A stretch of DNA of 64,000 nt. It comes from Anomaloglossus baeobatrachus (lineage: Eukaryota > Chordata > Amphibia > Anura > Aromobatidae). A program made the translations under genes and the position numbers. Under the pieces are notes generated by a model that was not told the origin of the DNA, ran no database searches, and saw only the letters and a program-made list of their open reading frames with translations. Each line of letters opens with the position of its first letter. Positions within the stretch are counted from its first letter, which is position 1. The stretch covers positions 549,701,597-549,765,596 of the forward strand of contig NC_134358.1 of assembly GCF_048569485.1 (NCBI RefSeq). Direction: 5' to 3'. Of the stretch, positions 1 through 12,300 are shown in pieces.

Positions 1-400
1 GTAGTATCATGCTCTTTGACCCTGTGTGCCCCCCTTGTGTCTTCCTTTAGTGTTTATTGGGGTTGAAGAAGATTTCATTCCACCTGTTCCCTATTTAGGG
101 TCCAGCACTAGAGATACCTAGGGTCAGGTATCCGGCTCGGCGCATTGGGGCAGAACCTATCTAGGGTGGTGAGGGACCCCAGGGACTAGCAGTAGGTTTG
201 GTCAGGGGTCACCATCTCCCATTTTTCTAGACACAGGGGTCCCCTTCCCTTCCCTTTCACCGTTCACTTGGTACTTGCCTTTACCTATCGTGACAGTTAG
301 CCAGAAAGTCAATGTCTAAGCCGTTGGAGCTCGGAAGGTGACCAAGGAGCTAGGGTTGACATCCACACTCGAAGCTTTTTTATGCAGCTGACATTGGGTG
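1..400. repeat. Possible LTR-like dispersed repeat fragment
   Basis: No gene is visible. The layout (pyrimidine-rich start, blocks such as GGGACTAG, and a CGTGACAG near 287-294) resembles the segments at 18980-19670 and 6575-7110, which look like diverged members of an LTR-like dispersed family. I see no paired end or target duplication, so the family assignment is weak. Confidence 0.25.
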
Positions 401-1384
401 ACACTATATAATTTTTCCCATCAATACAAGAGGTAATTTGTAGGATATTGGATAATTAATTCATTGGTACCATTATTTGACTAATGCAACTCCCTTCGCA
501 CTAATTTTCTGCGAAATTGCCAGATAGTTTTTTTTCATTTTTATACTCTACTTGTATTGAATGGCCGTATTTTCAGAAATACACATCACAGAGCCCACAA
601 AAGAAGAAAAAATCCACTCCTACAAGGTCATGGACAGCGGAGAGAAGAAGGAATGTTTGTAAATTTGTGGGAGACATTCAATAAATTCTTCCGATTTCAG
701 CTTCACTAAAAAACCGTACGGCCAACGATTTATGTGTCTCTCGTATCATGAGGCGTCCAGATGTTTTCCAGATGAGGCGTCCCGCGTGTTGAAAGGAAGC
801 AGTCATTTTTGTTAATATACATGAAGAATACATGTCACATTCCCCAAATGTCCACATACTGCAAAAATTATCTCCTGCCGAAAATAAATATTCCAGGTCA
901 TAGCCAAAGAGGGCACGATCCAAAAACAGGAGACCACAGTGAGGGTGGAGGGCGCCCCCTACTGGTGTGCAATGTCTCATGGGCCATGTGTGACTCGCAG
1001 GTCCTTCATGGATACAGACTCTGGAATGAAAAGATCTCTGATAAAGTGGTGACACGTCGAGTGCGTCAATCAGTGGAAGATCAGGTTTGAGTCAAATTTC
1101 CTGAAATTCACGGCTTTACGCAAATTTGTAAATTTTGAGACTTGATTTGCAATTCACAAAAACACAAACTTGCCAAAAACAATTTCACACACTGCTGATG
1201 CATCAGAGAGCGGGCTAACATCATTTTCTGTGGCCGCGTGGCCTCCTCATAATGCCCTGCAGCTAGGACATCTAACGGATTATCACAACCCATACAGTGG
1301 TGATCTGTGGCGGGGCCATCACTGATCAGCGGCTCCCAGTGGAGCACGGCAGAGTCGTTTTCCATCTCCAGAGTCAATGGCTAT
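401..1384. other. Intergenic sequence, no gene seen
   Basis: Moderately AT-rich sequence. The short open frames here have no recognisable domain, signal peptide or repeat structure, and overlap each other on both strands. I see no mobile-element ends. Confidence 0.5.
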
Positions 1385-2695
1385 GACACTCTTCTTTACA
1401 GTGTATGGTGTATGGTCAGCACGGTCCTCACTCTCCCTCTCTCACCTGTAGAGTGTAAGCTCTTATGGTCAGTAGGGTCCTCTCTCTCCCTCTCTCACCT
1501 GTAGAGTGTAAGCTCTTATGGTCAGTGGGGTCCTCTCTCTCCTATAGAATGCAAGCTCTTATGGTCAGCAGGGTCCTCTCTCTCCTGTAGAGTGTAAGGT
1601 CTTATGGTCAGTGGGGTCCTCTCTCTCTCTCTGTCTCTCCTGTAGAGTGTTAGCCCTTATGTACCCCAGGATCCCTCTCTCTCTCTCTCTCTCTCTCTTG
1701 TTCTCTCTCTCCTGTAGAGTGTAAGCTCTTATGGTCAGCTGGGTCCTTTCTCTTTCTCCTGTAGAGTGTAAGCTCTCATGGCCAATAAGGTCTTCTCTCT
1801 CTCTCTCTCCTGTAGAGTGTAAGCTCTTGTGGTCAGTGGGTTTCTCTCTCTCACTTTGTAGAGAATAAGCTTTTATGGTCAGCGGGGTCTTCTCTCTGTC
1901 TTGTATAGTTTAAGCTCTTCTGGTCAGTGGGGTAGTCTCTTTCTCTGTAGAGTGCATGCGTTTATGTACACCGGGATCCCCCCTCTCTCCTTCTCTTTCT
2001 GTTGCTTTCTCTCTCCTGTAGAGTGTAAGCTCTTATAGTCAGCGATGTCTTCTCATTCTCCTGTAGAGTGTAAGCTCTTATAGTCAGTGGGGTCTTCTCT
2101 CTCCTGTAGAGTGTAAGCTTTTATGGTCAGTGGGGTCTTCTCTCTCCTGTAGAGTGTAAGCTTTTATGGTCAGTGGGGTCTTCTCTCTCCTGTAGAGTTT
2201 AAGCTGTTATGGTCAGTGGGGTGATCTCTCTTGTAGATTTTAAGTTCTTATAATCAGCGGGGTCCTCTCTCTCCTGTAGAGTGTAAGCTTTTATGGTCAG
2301 TGGGGTCTTCTCTCTCTCTATAGAGTGTAAGCTCTTATGGTCAGTGGGGTTCTCTCTCTCTCTCCTGAAGGGTGTATGCTCTTATGGTCAGCGATGTCCT
2401 CTCATTCTCTTGTAGAGTGTAAGCTCTTATGGTCAGTGGGGACGTATCTCTCTTGTAGAGTGTAAGCTCTTATGGTCAGTGGGGACGTATCTCTCTTGTA
2501 GAGTTTACGCTCTTAAGGTCAGTGGGGTTATCTCTCTCCTGTAGAGTGTAAGCTCTTATGGTCAGTGGGATCCTCTCTCTCCTGTAGAGTGTAAGCTTTT
2601 ATGGTCAGTGGGGTCCTCTCTCTCCTGTACAGTGTAACCTCTTATGGTCAGTGGGGTCCTCTCTCTCTTTTAGAGTGTAAGGTCTTATGGTCACT
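1385..2695. repeat. Minisatellite, unit about 40-50 bp
   Basis: About 30 diverged tandem copies of a unit of the form CTCTCTCCTGTAGAGTGTAA followed by GCTCTTATGGTCAGTGGGGT. The CT run varies in length between copies. The core of the unit (CTGTAGA..GT.AGCTCTT..GG.CAG.GGTCCTCTCTC) closely matches the reverse complement of 12395-12447, the 3' end of an L2-type LINE, so the array probably arose by tandem amplification of an L2 tail. No protein is supported. Confidence 0.9.
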
Positions 2696-3080
2696 TTCTT
2701 TCAATATACTTTGCCTAAATCAATAGTGTAAGTGAATATAAGAAACTGAAGACTCAAATTACAGCTGCCTATGGTCTATATAGAGACAGAAGTCTAAGAA
2801 TCCCGTGTCTGTGCGTGCTGTATATGGGAGACGCTATAGCTGCTAGTCTCCACCCACCAGCTCAGAGACAACTGAAAACTAGAGATGGAGCCTCCAGAGG
2901 AGAAAAACAGTTGAGGACACCACTCATGTGATGGCCTGAAATTGTGTTATTAGCCATGTACACACACAGTTCAGCTTATTCTGAAAATGTACCTGCGGTG
3001 ATGGTGCCCTTTAAAAGGTCTCTGTCCTTACATCATGCTGCTCTCGGATTACATAGCATAGACCTGTTGACAATTTTCCT
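2696..3080. other. Intergenic sequence, nothing recognised
   Basis: Single-copy-looking sequence between the minisatellite and the piggyBac-type MITE. No open frame of note and no repeat structure. Confidence 0.4.
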
Positions 3081-3084
3081 TTAA

Positions 3085-4263
3085 CCCCTTAACGACCGCG
3101 GGCAGTAAAATTACGTCCTAAATGTCATAATGTTACTGCCCGCGGTCCTCCGGCGGCAGCATGCCGCGATCGGCGCACATCTCAGCTGATTTTCACAGCT
3201 GAGATGTGTGCCTGCTAGGCACGAGCAGAATCGTTATCTGCTCGTGCCGATTAACCCCTTATATGGCACTGTCAATACGTGACAGCGCCATTATAAGCGC
3301 GATTGCGGTAATGTTTTACTTACCGCCCGATACCGGAAGTCACGTGACGCGATCACGTGACTCCCGATAGTTGTCATTGTAGCACAGGGTCATGTGATGA
3401 CTCCTGTACTACACCTGACTTGGTTTTACTTTCGCTGTGCCAGGGGGACTAGTAAAATAAAAAAAAAAAGTTAAAAAAAAGTCTTAAAAAAATTAAAAAA
3501 AAACAAAAAAACCTAAAAGTTCAAATCACCCCCCATTCGCCCCATTGAAAATTAAAGGGTTAAAAAAATAAAAAATATACACACATTTGGTATCGCCGCG
3601 TTCAGAAACGCCCGATCTATCAAAATATAAAATCAATTAATCTGGTCAGTATACGGCGTAGCGGCAAAAAAATTCCAAACGCCAAAACGATGTTTTTTTG
3701 TCGCCACAACTTTTGCGCAAAATGCAATAAGAGGCGATCAAAACTTAGCATCTGCGCAAAAATGGTACCGTTAAAAACGTCAGCTCGAGACGCAAAAAAT
3801 AAGCCGTCATTGAGCCATAGATCCCGAAAAATGAGAACGCTACGGGTCACGGAATATGGCGTAAAACGTGCGACACTTTTTTCGGACAAACTGCCGATTT
3901 TTTTTTAACCCCTTATATAAAAGTAAACCTATACATGTTTGGTGTCTACGAACTCGCACTGACCTGAGGCATCTCACCCATACATCAGTTTTACCATATA
4001 GTGAACACAGTGAATAAAATATCTCAAAAACCATAGTGCTATCGCACTTTTTTTGCAATTTTTCAGCATTTGGAATTTTTTTTTGCCGTTTTCTAGTACA
4101 CTATATGGTAAAACTGATGGTTTCATTTAAAAGTACAGCTCGTTCCGCAAAAAATGAGCCCTCACGTGACCATATTGACTGAAAAATAAAAAAGTTACTT
4201 CTCTCAGAAAAAGAATGGCGAAAAAAAAAACGGAAAGCGAAAAATCGGCCGGTCGTGAAGGGG
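3085..4263. mobile_element. Non-autonomous piggyBac-type transposon (MITE)
   Basis: The ends are inverted repeats (CCCCTTAACGACCG at the left, CGGTCGTGAAGGGG at the right). They are flanked by perfect TTAA duplications at 3081-3084 and 4264-4267, which is the piggyBac target signature (Kolobok elements also use TTAA). The 1.18-kb interior contains a smaller palindromic pair near 3990-4020 and 4100-4120 (ACCATATAGTG / CACTATATGGT). No transposase frame is present. It would need a transposase supplied in trans. Confidence 0.85.
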
Positions 4264-5087
4264 TTAAGGAGTGTAAAGGGGTAAAGTACATGGAATATAT
4301 GTATCGGCTTATCTTTGTGGATGTTCAATTTTCTTCTGTTTCTATGATGGATGGTTTGTGAATGCCAGGATCTGGATGTGACAGGTCCACAACCAAACAC
4401 TTCTAATAGAATATTTTTCAGATGATGTCATCGGCGTCAATTCTACTTGGGATTAGAAAGGATTAAAATTCTAATGTCAATAAATTACCTATCGCGTCTC
4501 TGCTGCCTGAAGGAGCCGGAGAATCCCCTCTTGTTAGAAGTGCAATGTAGAAATAAAATCTGCAAACTACATGCAAGTGACAAGAAGATGATTGGAAGGA
4601 AGGGCGGAAAATACTTCTTATGTCAAATAAAAACATATGAATTCCAATTATATTCCTGCATATTTCTATTACCCTGGTGGGCAAGGATAATGGAGGAGGT
4701 AAAGGGGTTGTCCTGTGAAGATACAGTGGCATGTAAAAGTTTGTGCACCCCTGGTCAAAATTGTGTTATTGTGAATAGTTAAGCAAGTTGAAGATGAAAT
4801 GATCTCTAAATGGCATAAAGTTAAAGATCACACATTTTCTTTGCATTTTAAGCAAAAAAGAAAATGTATTTTCATCTTTTGCATTTTAAAAATGGGCCGA
4901 TGCAAAAGTTTGGGCACCCTTGGAGATTTGTGTGCTCAGATAACTTTGACCAAGATTTCAGACCTTATTTAGCCTGTTAGGGTTATAGCTTGTTCACTAT
5001 CATCATTAGGAAATGCCAGGTGATGCAAATTTCACAGCTTTATAAAAACTAAGCCTCCTTTAACCTTGTGCCAAAAACACAGCAGCC

Positions 5088-6080
5088 ATGGCTTCTTCTA
5101 AGCAGCTGCCTAGCACTCTGAAAATAAAAATGGTGGAGGCTCACAAAGCAGGCGAAAGCTATAAGAAGATAGCAAAGTGTTTTCAAGTTGCCCTTTCCTC
5201 AGTTTGAAATGTAATTAAGAAATGTCAGTTACGAGGAAGAGTAGAGGTCAAGATATGGTCTGGAAAACCAAGCAAAATTTCTGTGAGAGCTGCTCGTAGG
5301 ATTGCTAGAGAGGAAAATCAGAACCCCCTGCATGACTGCAAAAGACCTTCAGGAAGATTTAGCAGACTCTGGAGTTGTGGTACATTGTTCTACTGTTCAG
5401 AGACATCTGCACAAATATGGCCTTCATGGAAGAGTCATCAGAAGAAAACCTCTCCTGCGTCCTCACCATAAAATTCAGCGTCAGAAGTATGCAAAAGAAC
5501 ATCTAAAGAAGATGATGTATTTTGGAAACAAGTCCTGTGAAGCGATGAGGTTAAAAAAGAACTCTTTGGCCACAATGATTGATGTGGAGAAAAAAGGACA
5601 CAGAATTTCAAGAAAATAGTATGTCATCAACCATTAACCATGGGGGTGGATTAATTATGTGGTGGGGTTGTGTTGCAGCCAATGGCATGGAGAACATTTT
5701 ACGGGTAGAAGAAAGAATGGATTCAATGAAATTTCAACTAATTCTTGATGCAAACATAACGCTATATGTAAAAAAGCTGAAGTTGAAAAGAGGATGGCTT
5801 CCACAAATGGATATTATCGTAAACACATGTGAAAATCCATAATAGACTACCTCAAAAGCTGAAGGTTTTACAATGGCCCCTGATCTGAACATCATTGAAA
5901 ATCTGTGGCTAAACCTCAAAAGAGCAGTGCATGCAAAACGACTCAGGAATCTCACAGAACTGGAAGACGTCTCCAAGTAAGAATAGATGAAAATCTCTCA
6001 AATAAGAATTCAAACACTCTTGGTTGGCTACAAAAAGCGTTTATAAGCTATGATACTTGCCAAAGGGGGTGCTACTAGGT
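5088..6080 (+). pseudogene. Tc1-like transposase pseudogene
   Basis: The start ATG at 5088 opens a typical Tc1 N-terminus (MASSKQLPSTLKIKMVEAHK, a helix-turn-helix DNA-binding region). An in-frame TGA follows near residue 41. A frame change near 5330 is followed by recognisable Tc1 blocks (QRHLHKYGLHGR, RRKPLLRPHHK). The catalytic part is more eroded: only a WWGCVAANG block near 5663 and a DLNIIENLW-like block near 5883 can be read. It cannot encode an active enzyme. Confidence 0.85.
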
Positions 6081-6153
6081 ACTAAATGTGTAGGGTGCCC
6101 AAACTTTTGAATCGACCCATTTTCCATTTTTGTTAATTTAAAAATGCCAAACA

Positions 6154-6262
<109 letters not shown>

Positions 6263-6574
6263 CCCTAAAATACAAAGGAAAGGTGTCATCATTAACTTCA
6301 TGCCTTCAGAGATCATTTCATCTTCAACTTTCTTAGCTGTTCACAATAACAGTAATTTTGACTAGGGGTGCCCAAACCTTTTCATGCCACTGTAAGTTAT
6401 CATCACCTATCTGACCGCTCAGACCTGCACTGATCTGCAAAATGGGGAACTTTTATTCCTATTTGTCACACAGAGTTTTGTACAAACTTTGCCAACAGTC
6501 ATGGCGGCATTGGGCTCTGTTCAAATTGCAGAGTCTGACATCTCGCTTGATGGTTTCTCTGGTGTCTTGGATCA

Positions 6575-7110
6575 GGCAGATTCGGGCATGTGCTGTGTGC
6601 TGATTCACAGACAGGCTCTGCTGGTCTTCTTACTCCTTTGGTCACATGTTGTGGAGCGGCCTATCACATCTACTCTCCTCCTATTTATGCTGGTTGACTC
6701 CTTCCACCCATGCCAGCTATAGTTTATTCTATGTTGATCTGTGCGGTGTGGTGTCCCAGAATTTCTGGTGAATGTTGTGCTGATTGCTTGGTGGAGTTTA
6801 CCCTTGTTGTTTTGTAGCTTCCTTCCTGCTCTTTTTTTTCCTCCTGAATTTCTTATGTCTTTACCTTTGTGTGTGCATGCTGTGTGACAGAGTTTTTTTT
6901 TTCCCTTATCTGTCTTTATTTGTGGGTTTCATCATACTTCTGTCCTGTCCCTCCCTGGGAAGAGAGGGAATCAGATCAGGACTGGTCTGCAGCAGAGCCA
7001 GGAAGGAGACTCAGGCCTCTCCACCATTAGGGGTATCCCAGAGATTAGGCATAGCATAGGGTTCCCTAGCTTGAGGGACAGTTTAGGAGCCCCAGTTTCC
7101 CGCTATGCTA
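6575..7110 (+). repeat. Diverged LTR-like dispersed repeat (copy A)
   Basis: The stretch TATTTATGCTGG..CTCCTTCC..CATGCCAGCTATAGTTTATTCTA near 6681-6732 matches blocks at 24070-24130 (plus) and, reversed, 16620-16680. A longer pyrimidine-rich part follows and ends in mixed sequence near 7110. The shared TATAAATA-like box and order of blocks suggest an old LTR, but no terminal pair is visible. Confidence 0.4.
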
Positions 7111-7437
7111 TAGTCATTATGACATTGCTGATTTGCGCATGAGCGACCGCCACTCAGTTAATTCTCTAAGGAGCTGCTGAGTGTTAAGCTCAGCTTTTTT
7201 CGGCATCCACACAGAGAATAAATGGAGTGGCGCTTGCGGGTTTACCGTGGCTCCAATGTAACAGGGATAAAACTTCCCCATTTTGCCAATCAGTGCCTGT
7301 CTCAGCAGTCAGATAGGTGATAACTTACCTTCACTGGACAACCCCTTTAACTCCTCCATTATCCTTGACCACCAGGGTAATAGGAATATTCAAGAATATA
7401 ATTGGAATTAATATATATTTTTATTTCAAATGAAAAG

Positions 7438-8399
7438 TTTAATTTCCATCCCTCATTACACCCTGTGTAACTGCAGACGTGTGAATCCTCACATTGTGCC
7501 CAGTGCGCACTATGAGGATTCACCACTGTCAGCACCAGGAATGGCTGTCACGTGGCAGCAAGTATTGAATATCTATACACTTGCAGACACATTTTATACC
7601 AGACAACCCTTTTAAAGTCCCTGAATAAAGCACCCCTCTAAAAATCTTCTTTGTGGTGTATGTAAAAAAGGATTCCTGCCTAGGCGGTTTTACATTTTTT
7701 ATTTTGTTTTTCAATGCGCTATTCTAGTATATATAATATAGCGCCCAAAGAACTCAACGGGCATTAACTAATTTTAATGAAGGGTACTTACTTTCCAAGT
7801 TAATAGAGGGGACAATGCAGATAAAAAAGTCCCATAAAGTTCTAAAAGGGGAAAGCGCACGGCGCCTATTTGTATGAAGTTACTACTTGTGTCCAGAAGA
7901 GGGCACTGTTTCTTCCCAGTGGTTTCCCGCATTCATGATTTAAAGGGAAAATAGTCATAAAGAAGTCGTCGGAATTCTGAAATCAGTCTTATCTGAAAAG
8001 AACATACAGAAGTTGTCGCATAGCATATCCGATAAAATTAACCAATCATCCCTTTAAGTATATACTTAAAAATACACGGCATATTTATAATAATAAAAAA
8101 TATTTATATAATATTTATAATAATAAATAATAAATAATAATATAAAAAATATAATCTAAAATATAAAAAATATAATAATAATAAATAATAATAATATTTA
8201 TCAGGGGTACAGACAATTCACATCCTGGATGCCTCGGCTCCTAGAAATCAGAAAATGTAACGACGGTAAAAATCAGTCTGCCATAGCCCAAAATGGACAC
8301 AAAGACCCATCCTAATAATAACCAAAATTAGGAGGACACAATACATAAGAAAAGCCTATAAATTAGTCCTTATACCAAAGTTAATACCAAACAATCCTA
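7438..8399. other. AT-rich intergenic sequence
   Basis: No gene seen. Positions 8060-8200 are a run of TAA/TAAT/ATA simple sequence. The remainder has no recognisable repeat. Confidence 0.5.
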
Positions 8400-9146
8400 A
8401 GGCCATGTGCGCACTTTGCGTTGAGTTAGTTGCAGTTCTAAACGCATCCTCTGGCAGAAATTGTCTTTGTCAAATTTGGTTTTGACCACAAAAACGCTAT
8501 AAATACGCCCGCGTTTTTACCGCGTTTTAGCCTCATTTTTACCGCGATTTACATGCTTTTTCATTGGTTAAATTCAGTTGCGTTTTGACTACAAATACAC
8601 TGCTAAGTAAAGTTTAATCATTCAAACAGTATGAAAAATATGGAAAAAAATGATAACAAATATCATGATTAAAATCATACACAAAATAGATGATTTTATT
8701 AAAATTATAACGGTGTTCTTAAATTTAGGTATAAAATAACGGTAAATTATGGATTTTCATTAATTTAATTGTCGGACTATGTGTGTGTAAAGGGACATAT
8801 CATGCCCTTAATATAATGTTAAAAACGCATGCGTTTAATGCGTTTACTTTGTCAAAAAAGCATGTAAAACGCTAGGATTGTGATTTAGGATGCGTTTAGA
8901 AAGTTCCCATTGACTCTAATGTTAGCAAAACGTTGCCAAAATGGCAAAAAAATTGACAACTGTAAAGATTTTGACAAATTTTCTGCAACTGAAATGCTGC
9001 GTTTTTAAAAGCATTGTGCGCACAAGAAAGCCCAATTTCCCATAGACTTGGCTTGAAAATCAAAACGCATGCATTTTGGCATTAAAACACTGCAGCCCAA
9101 AACACTGCTAAAACGCATGAAAAAAAGCAAAGTGCGCACATAGCCT
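8400..9146. mobile_element. MITE with TA target duplication
   Basis: Terminal inverted repeats AGGCCATGTGCGCACTTTGC (left) and GCAAAGTGCGCACATAGCCT (right) flank 747 bp without coding capacity. TA precedes the left end (8398-8399) and follows the right end (9147-9148), which suggests a Tc1/mariner-type element, but two bases are weak evidence. The interior has many near-palindromic copies of AAAACGCATG and AACGCAT. Confidence 0.7.
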
Positions 9147-9296
9147 TATATGTAAATATATTCAAATTTTATTAATTACAAACAAATATATACACAACAA
9201 CTTAAAGAAAAAGGTTAAACGCATCCCTTAAAACAAAAAAAGAAAGGGCAGTGTGGTCAAAGATGAATCACAGAATGGCTCAATATAGACAATACA

Positions 9297-9338
9297 ATGT
9301 ATACATATATATCTATATATATCTATCTATATATATAT

Positions 9339-9390
<52 letters not shown>
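9297..9390. repeat. (AT)n microsatellite with ATCT interruptions
   Basis: Alternating AT of about 90 bp with a few ATCT units at the left. No coding meaning. Confidence 0.95.
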
Positions 9391-9466
9391 AAGAGCAATA
9401 TGATAAAGCGAGTCAACACATCATTATAAGACTAAGTGACTTTGTAAATGTAATCAAAGACCTTAA

Positions 9467-10451
9467 AGAGGTTGGCCACTATTTTTACGTTGATGGCTTA
9501 TCCTTAGGGGTACTTTGCATGCTGCAACATTGCTAGCGATGCCGAGCGCGATAGTCCCCACCCCCGTCGCAGCAGCGATATATTGTGATTGCTGCCGTGG
9601 CGAACATTATCGCTACGGCAGCTTCACATGCACTCACCTGCCCTGCGACGTCGCTCTGGCCGGCAACCCACCTCCTTCCTAAAGGGGCGGGTTGTGCGGC
9701 GTCACAGCGACGTCACACGGCAGGCGGCCAATAGAAGTGGAGGGGCGGAGATGAGCGGAACGTAAACATCCCGGCCACCTCCTTCCTTCCGCATAGCCGG
9801 TGGAGGCAGGTAGGAGATGTTCCTCGCTCCAGCGGCTTCACACACAGTGATGTGTGCTGCCGCAGGAACGAGGAACAACATCGTGCCGACATTATGGAAA
9901 TGACCGACACTACACAGATCGCCGATTTACGACGCTTTTGCGATCGTTTATCGGTGCATCTAGGCTTTACACGTTGCAACATCGTTACTGGCGCCGGATG
10001 TGTGTCACTTTCGATTTGACCACGACGATATTGCAGTAGCGATGTCACAGCGTGCAAAGTACCCCTTAGTATAGGTCATCAATGTCTGATCGTCCGGGGT
10101 CCAACAACCTGCACCCCCACCGATCAGCTGTTCTCGGTGCCAGGGGTAGCAGCTGAAAATGCTCAGTTCTGGAGCTTCTCCATCAACGGATAGCGGCCTT
10201 GGCCGGGTACTGAACGTCTGCCTCCTATTCAAATTAATAGGTGGTGGATGTGCAGCACCCGTCTACAGCCGCTATCAGTTGACGGAGCAGCTCTACAGTA
10301 CAACAGAGGATTTCCGGCCGCCTGCTGCAACTGCCAGGACTGGGAACAGCTGATCGGTGGGGGTGCCGGGTGTAGGACCCCGTTGGCCGATCAGACATTG
10401 ATGACCTATCCTAAGGATAGGCCATTAATGTAAAAGTAGTGGACAACCTCT
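9467..10451. mobile_element. TTAA-flanked MITE carrying a nested MITE
   Basis: The ends AGAGGTTGGCCACTATTTTT and AAAAGTAGTGGACAACCTCT are inverted, with TTAA on both sides (9463-9466, 10452-10455). The interior is itself palindromic: CCGATCAGCTGTTC near 10118 faces GAACAGCTGATCGG near 10345, and CGGCCTTGGCCGGGTACTG faces a matching stretch near 10260. The family is piggyBac- or Kolobok-like. A second member lies at 34820. A Harbinger-like MITE sits inside at 9507-10065. Confidence 0.85.
9507..10065 (-). mobile_element. Harbinger-like MITE inside a TTAA MITE
   Basis: Terminal repeats GGGGTACTTTGCATGCTGC and GCGTGCAAAGTACCCC lie between TTA duplications (9504-9506, 10066-10068). A 3-bp TWA duplication is typical of PIF/Harbinger elements. 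The interior contains the block GGCGGCCAATAGAAGTGGAG found, in either orientation, in the related copies at 34860, 35472, 36393 and 61520. It is non-coding. Confidence 0.85.
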
Positions 10452-10455
10452 TTAA

Positions 10456-10984
10456 TTTCAAGAATGACCCTTCAAGAACAGCGTCTAGCTAAATGCAGCA
10501 GTGCGAAAGCCCTCAAATCCATAGGGTGGACCACCTGGCTGCCTGGAACGATCAGGGTCATGTAGTAAAAACAGTGAGCCAAATATGCCATACAAGGGGC
10601 ACAAACCGGCCAATGAAAATGAGATCGTGTCCCTTAGTTTTTTTTAATTGATCTCTGTAATTTTGGTCCCTCACCCTGTGACAATGATATGTGTAGTGTG
10701 GTCTTATTATGATTTTTGGCCCTTGGACACTAGGACCCAACTGATACCAATGCCATCAAACTCCGTAGCTACTTTATTTCTGCCATCTCAGAAAAACAAA
10801 ATACTTAGGGGGGAATCAAATTAATCTCAAATTTCACTAAATATTTGGATCTTCCAGAATTTGATTTTTTTTGTGATTTGATTCACGGGAATCCAGTAAA
10901 ATAGCATCCAGACTCCATTTTACCCAGAAGGACTGGGAAAAGGTTTAAAAACAAAATAATACCCCACCTTATTTATGTAACTTG
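10456..10984. other. Intergenic sequence, nothing recognised
   Basis: No gene, repeat array or transposon end seen. Confidence 0.4.
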
Positions 10985-11695
10985 GTCATTCAGGTCAGTG
11001 TTCTTTCAGGAGCTTCTAGTCTTCACACCAAAGGGTCTCATCAGGTCTTGGGGGCTCCAGCACCCACTAGGCCTCACAGACTCACAGACCTCATGCCGCT
11101 TTGACATGCCCCTCGATATCATGATTTGGTCATTCGGGTCGGTCTTCTTTCAGGGCCTGCTAGTCTTCACACCACAGGGTCGGTCTTGGGCTTTGTAACA
11201 CCCACTAGGCCTCATAGACTGACACACCTCATGCCGCTATGACATGCACCTCCATATCATGACTTGGTTATTAGTGTTTGTCTTCTTTCAGGAGCCACTA
11301 GTCTTCACACTACAGGGAATCATCAGGTCTGGGGGTCTCCAGCACCCACTAGGACTCACAGACTCACACACCTCATGCCGCTATGACATGCACCTCGATA
11401 TCATGGCTTGGTCTTTCAGGTCGGTCTTCTTTCAGGAGCTGATAGTCTTCACACCACAGGGTCTCATCAGGTCTTGGGCTTTCTAGACCCCACTAGGTCT
11501 CACAGACTGACACACCTCATACTGCTATGACAAGCACCTCGATATCATGACTTGGTCATTCGGGTTGGTTTTCTTTCAGGGGCCGCTAGTCTTCCCACTA
11601 CAGGGTCTCATCAGGTCTTGAGGTCTCCAGCACCCACTAGGACTCACAGATTGACACACCTCATGCTGCTATGACATGCAGTTCAATATCATGAC
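10985..11695. repeat. Minisatellite, unit about 140 bp
   Basis: About five tandem copies of a unit containing TTGGTCATTCGGGTCGGTCT, CTTTCAGG.GC..CTAGTCTTC, CAGGGTCTCATCAGGTCTTG, CACCCACTAGG.CTCA and CACACCTCATGCCGCTATGA. Copies differ at scattered positions. The small open frames in it are not conserved in frame between units. Confidence 0.9.
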
Positions 11696-12249
11696 TTTGC
11701 CAGGTTTCGTGGTCATTAAAAACCCATGGGTGGGATGAAGAAAACTAATGCTCTATGTATGAAAACTGGACTGGGACAACCAAGTGGGAACTGATGGGTG
11801 AAGCTGTATGTTGTGGATATGTTAGCAGTAATTTTTTTTTCACTCTAATGTTTTTGTTCTGGGGAGGCTTTAGGGCAAAATGAAACACATTGACCTTACA
11901 TGGCTAAATTCGAGCAAACTGCTAAATCAGAATTTTGGCAGATTCACTTATCACTAGGGATGAGATATTATTTTGAAATTCAAATTTGCCAGATTCGCTG
12001 AATTTTCATATGATGTTCAATTTGCTATAAATCAAACTTGCTCCTAAGCCTCCTACTGCCCTGAAAAACATGTACAACACAATTCTCTTTACATCACAAA
12101 CTAAACTTCATATTGCTGTTCTGTCACACACTAAGTTGAGAAGCTGTGATGTCCTCCCTTTATCTAGATTCACCACAGTATGGCTGCTGCATTCCCTGCC
12201 TTTGCTTTTATATTGGCTATGATAGTATCTTTTGATTTGCTGTGATATG

Positions 12250-12251
12250 CC

Positions 12252-12285
<34 letters not shown>

Positions 12286-12300
12286 TATTTATTTATTATT
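12250..12300. repeat. (TTA)n microsatellite at an L2 3' tail
   Basis: A run of TTA triplets with TTTA variants directly abuts the 3' end of the minus-strand L2 fragment, as LINE tails often do. Confidence 0.9.

Noticed and set aside
4058-4400. Possible small gene near the right end of the piggyBac-type MITE
   Set aside because: The frames overlap the MITE end and its flank, are Phe/Ser-rich from A/T runs, and have no domain.
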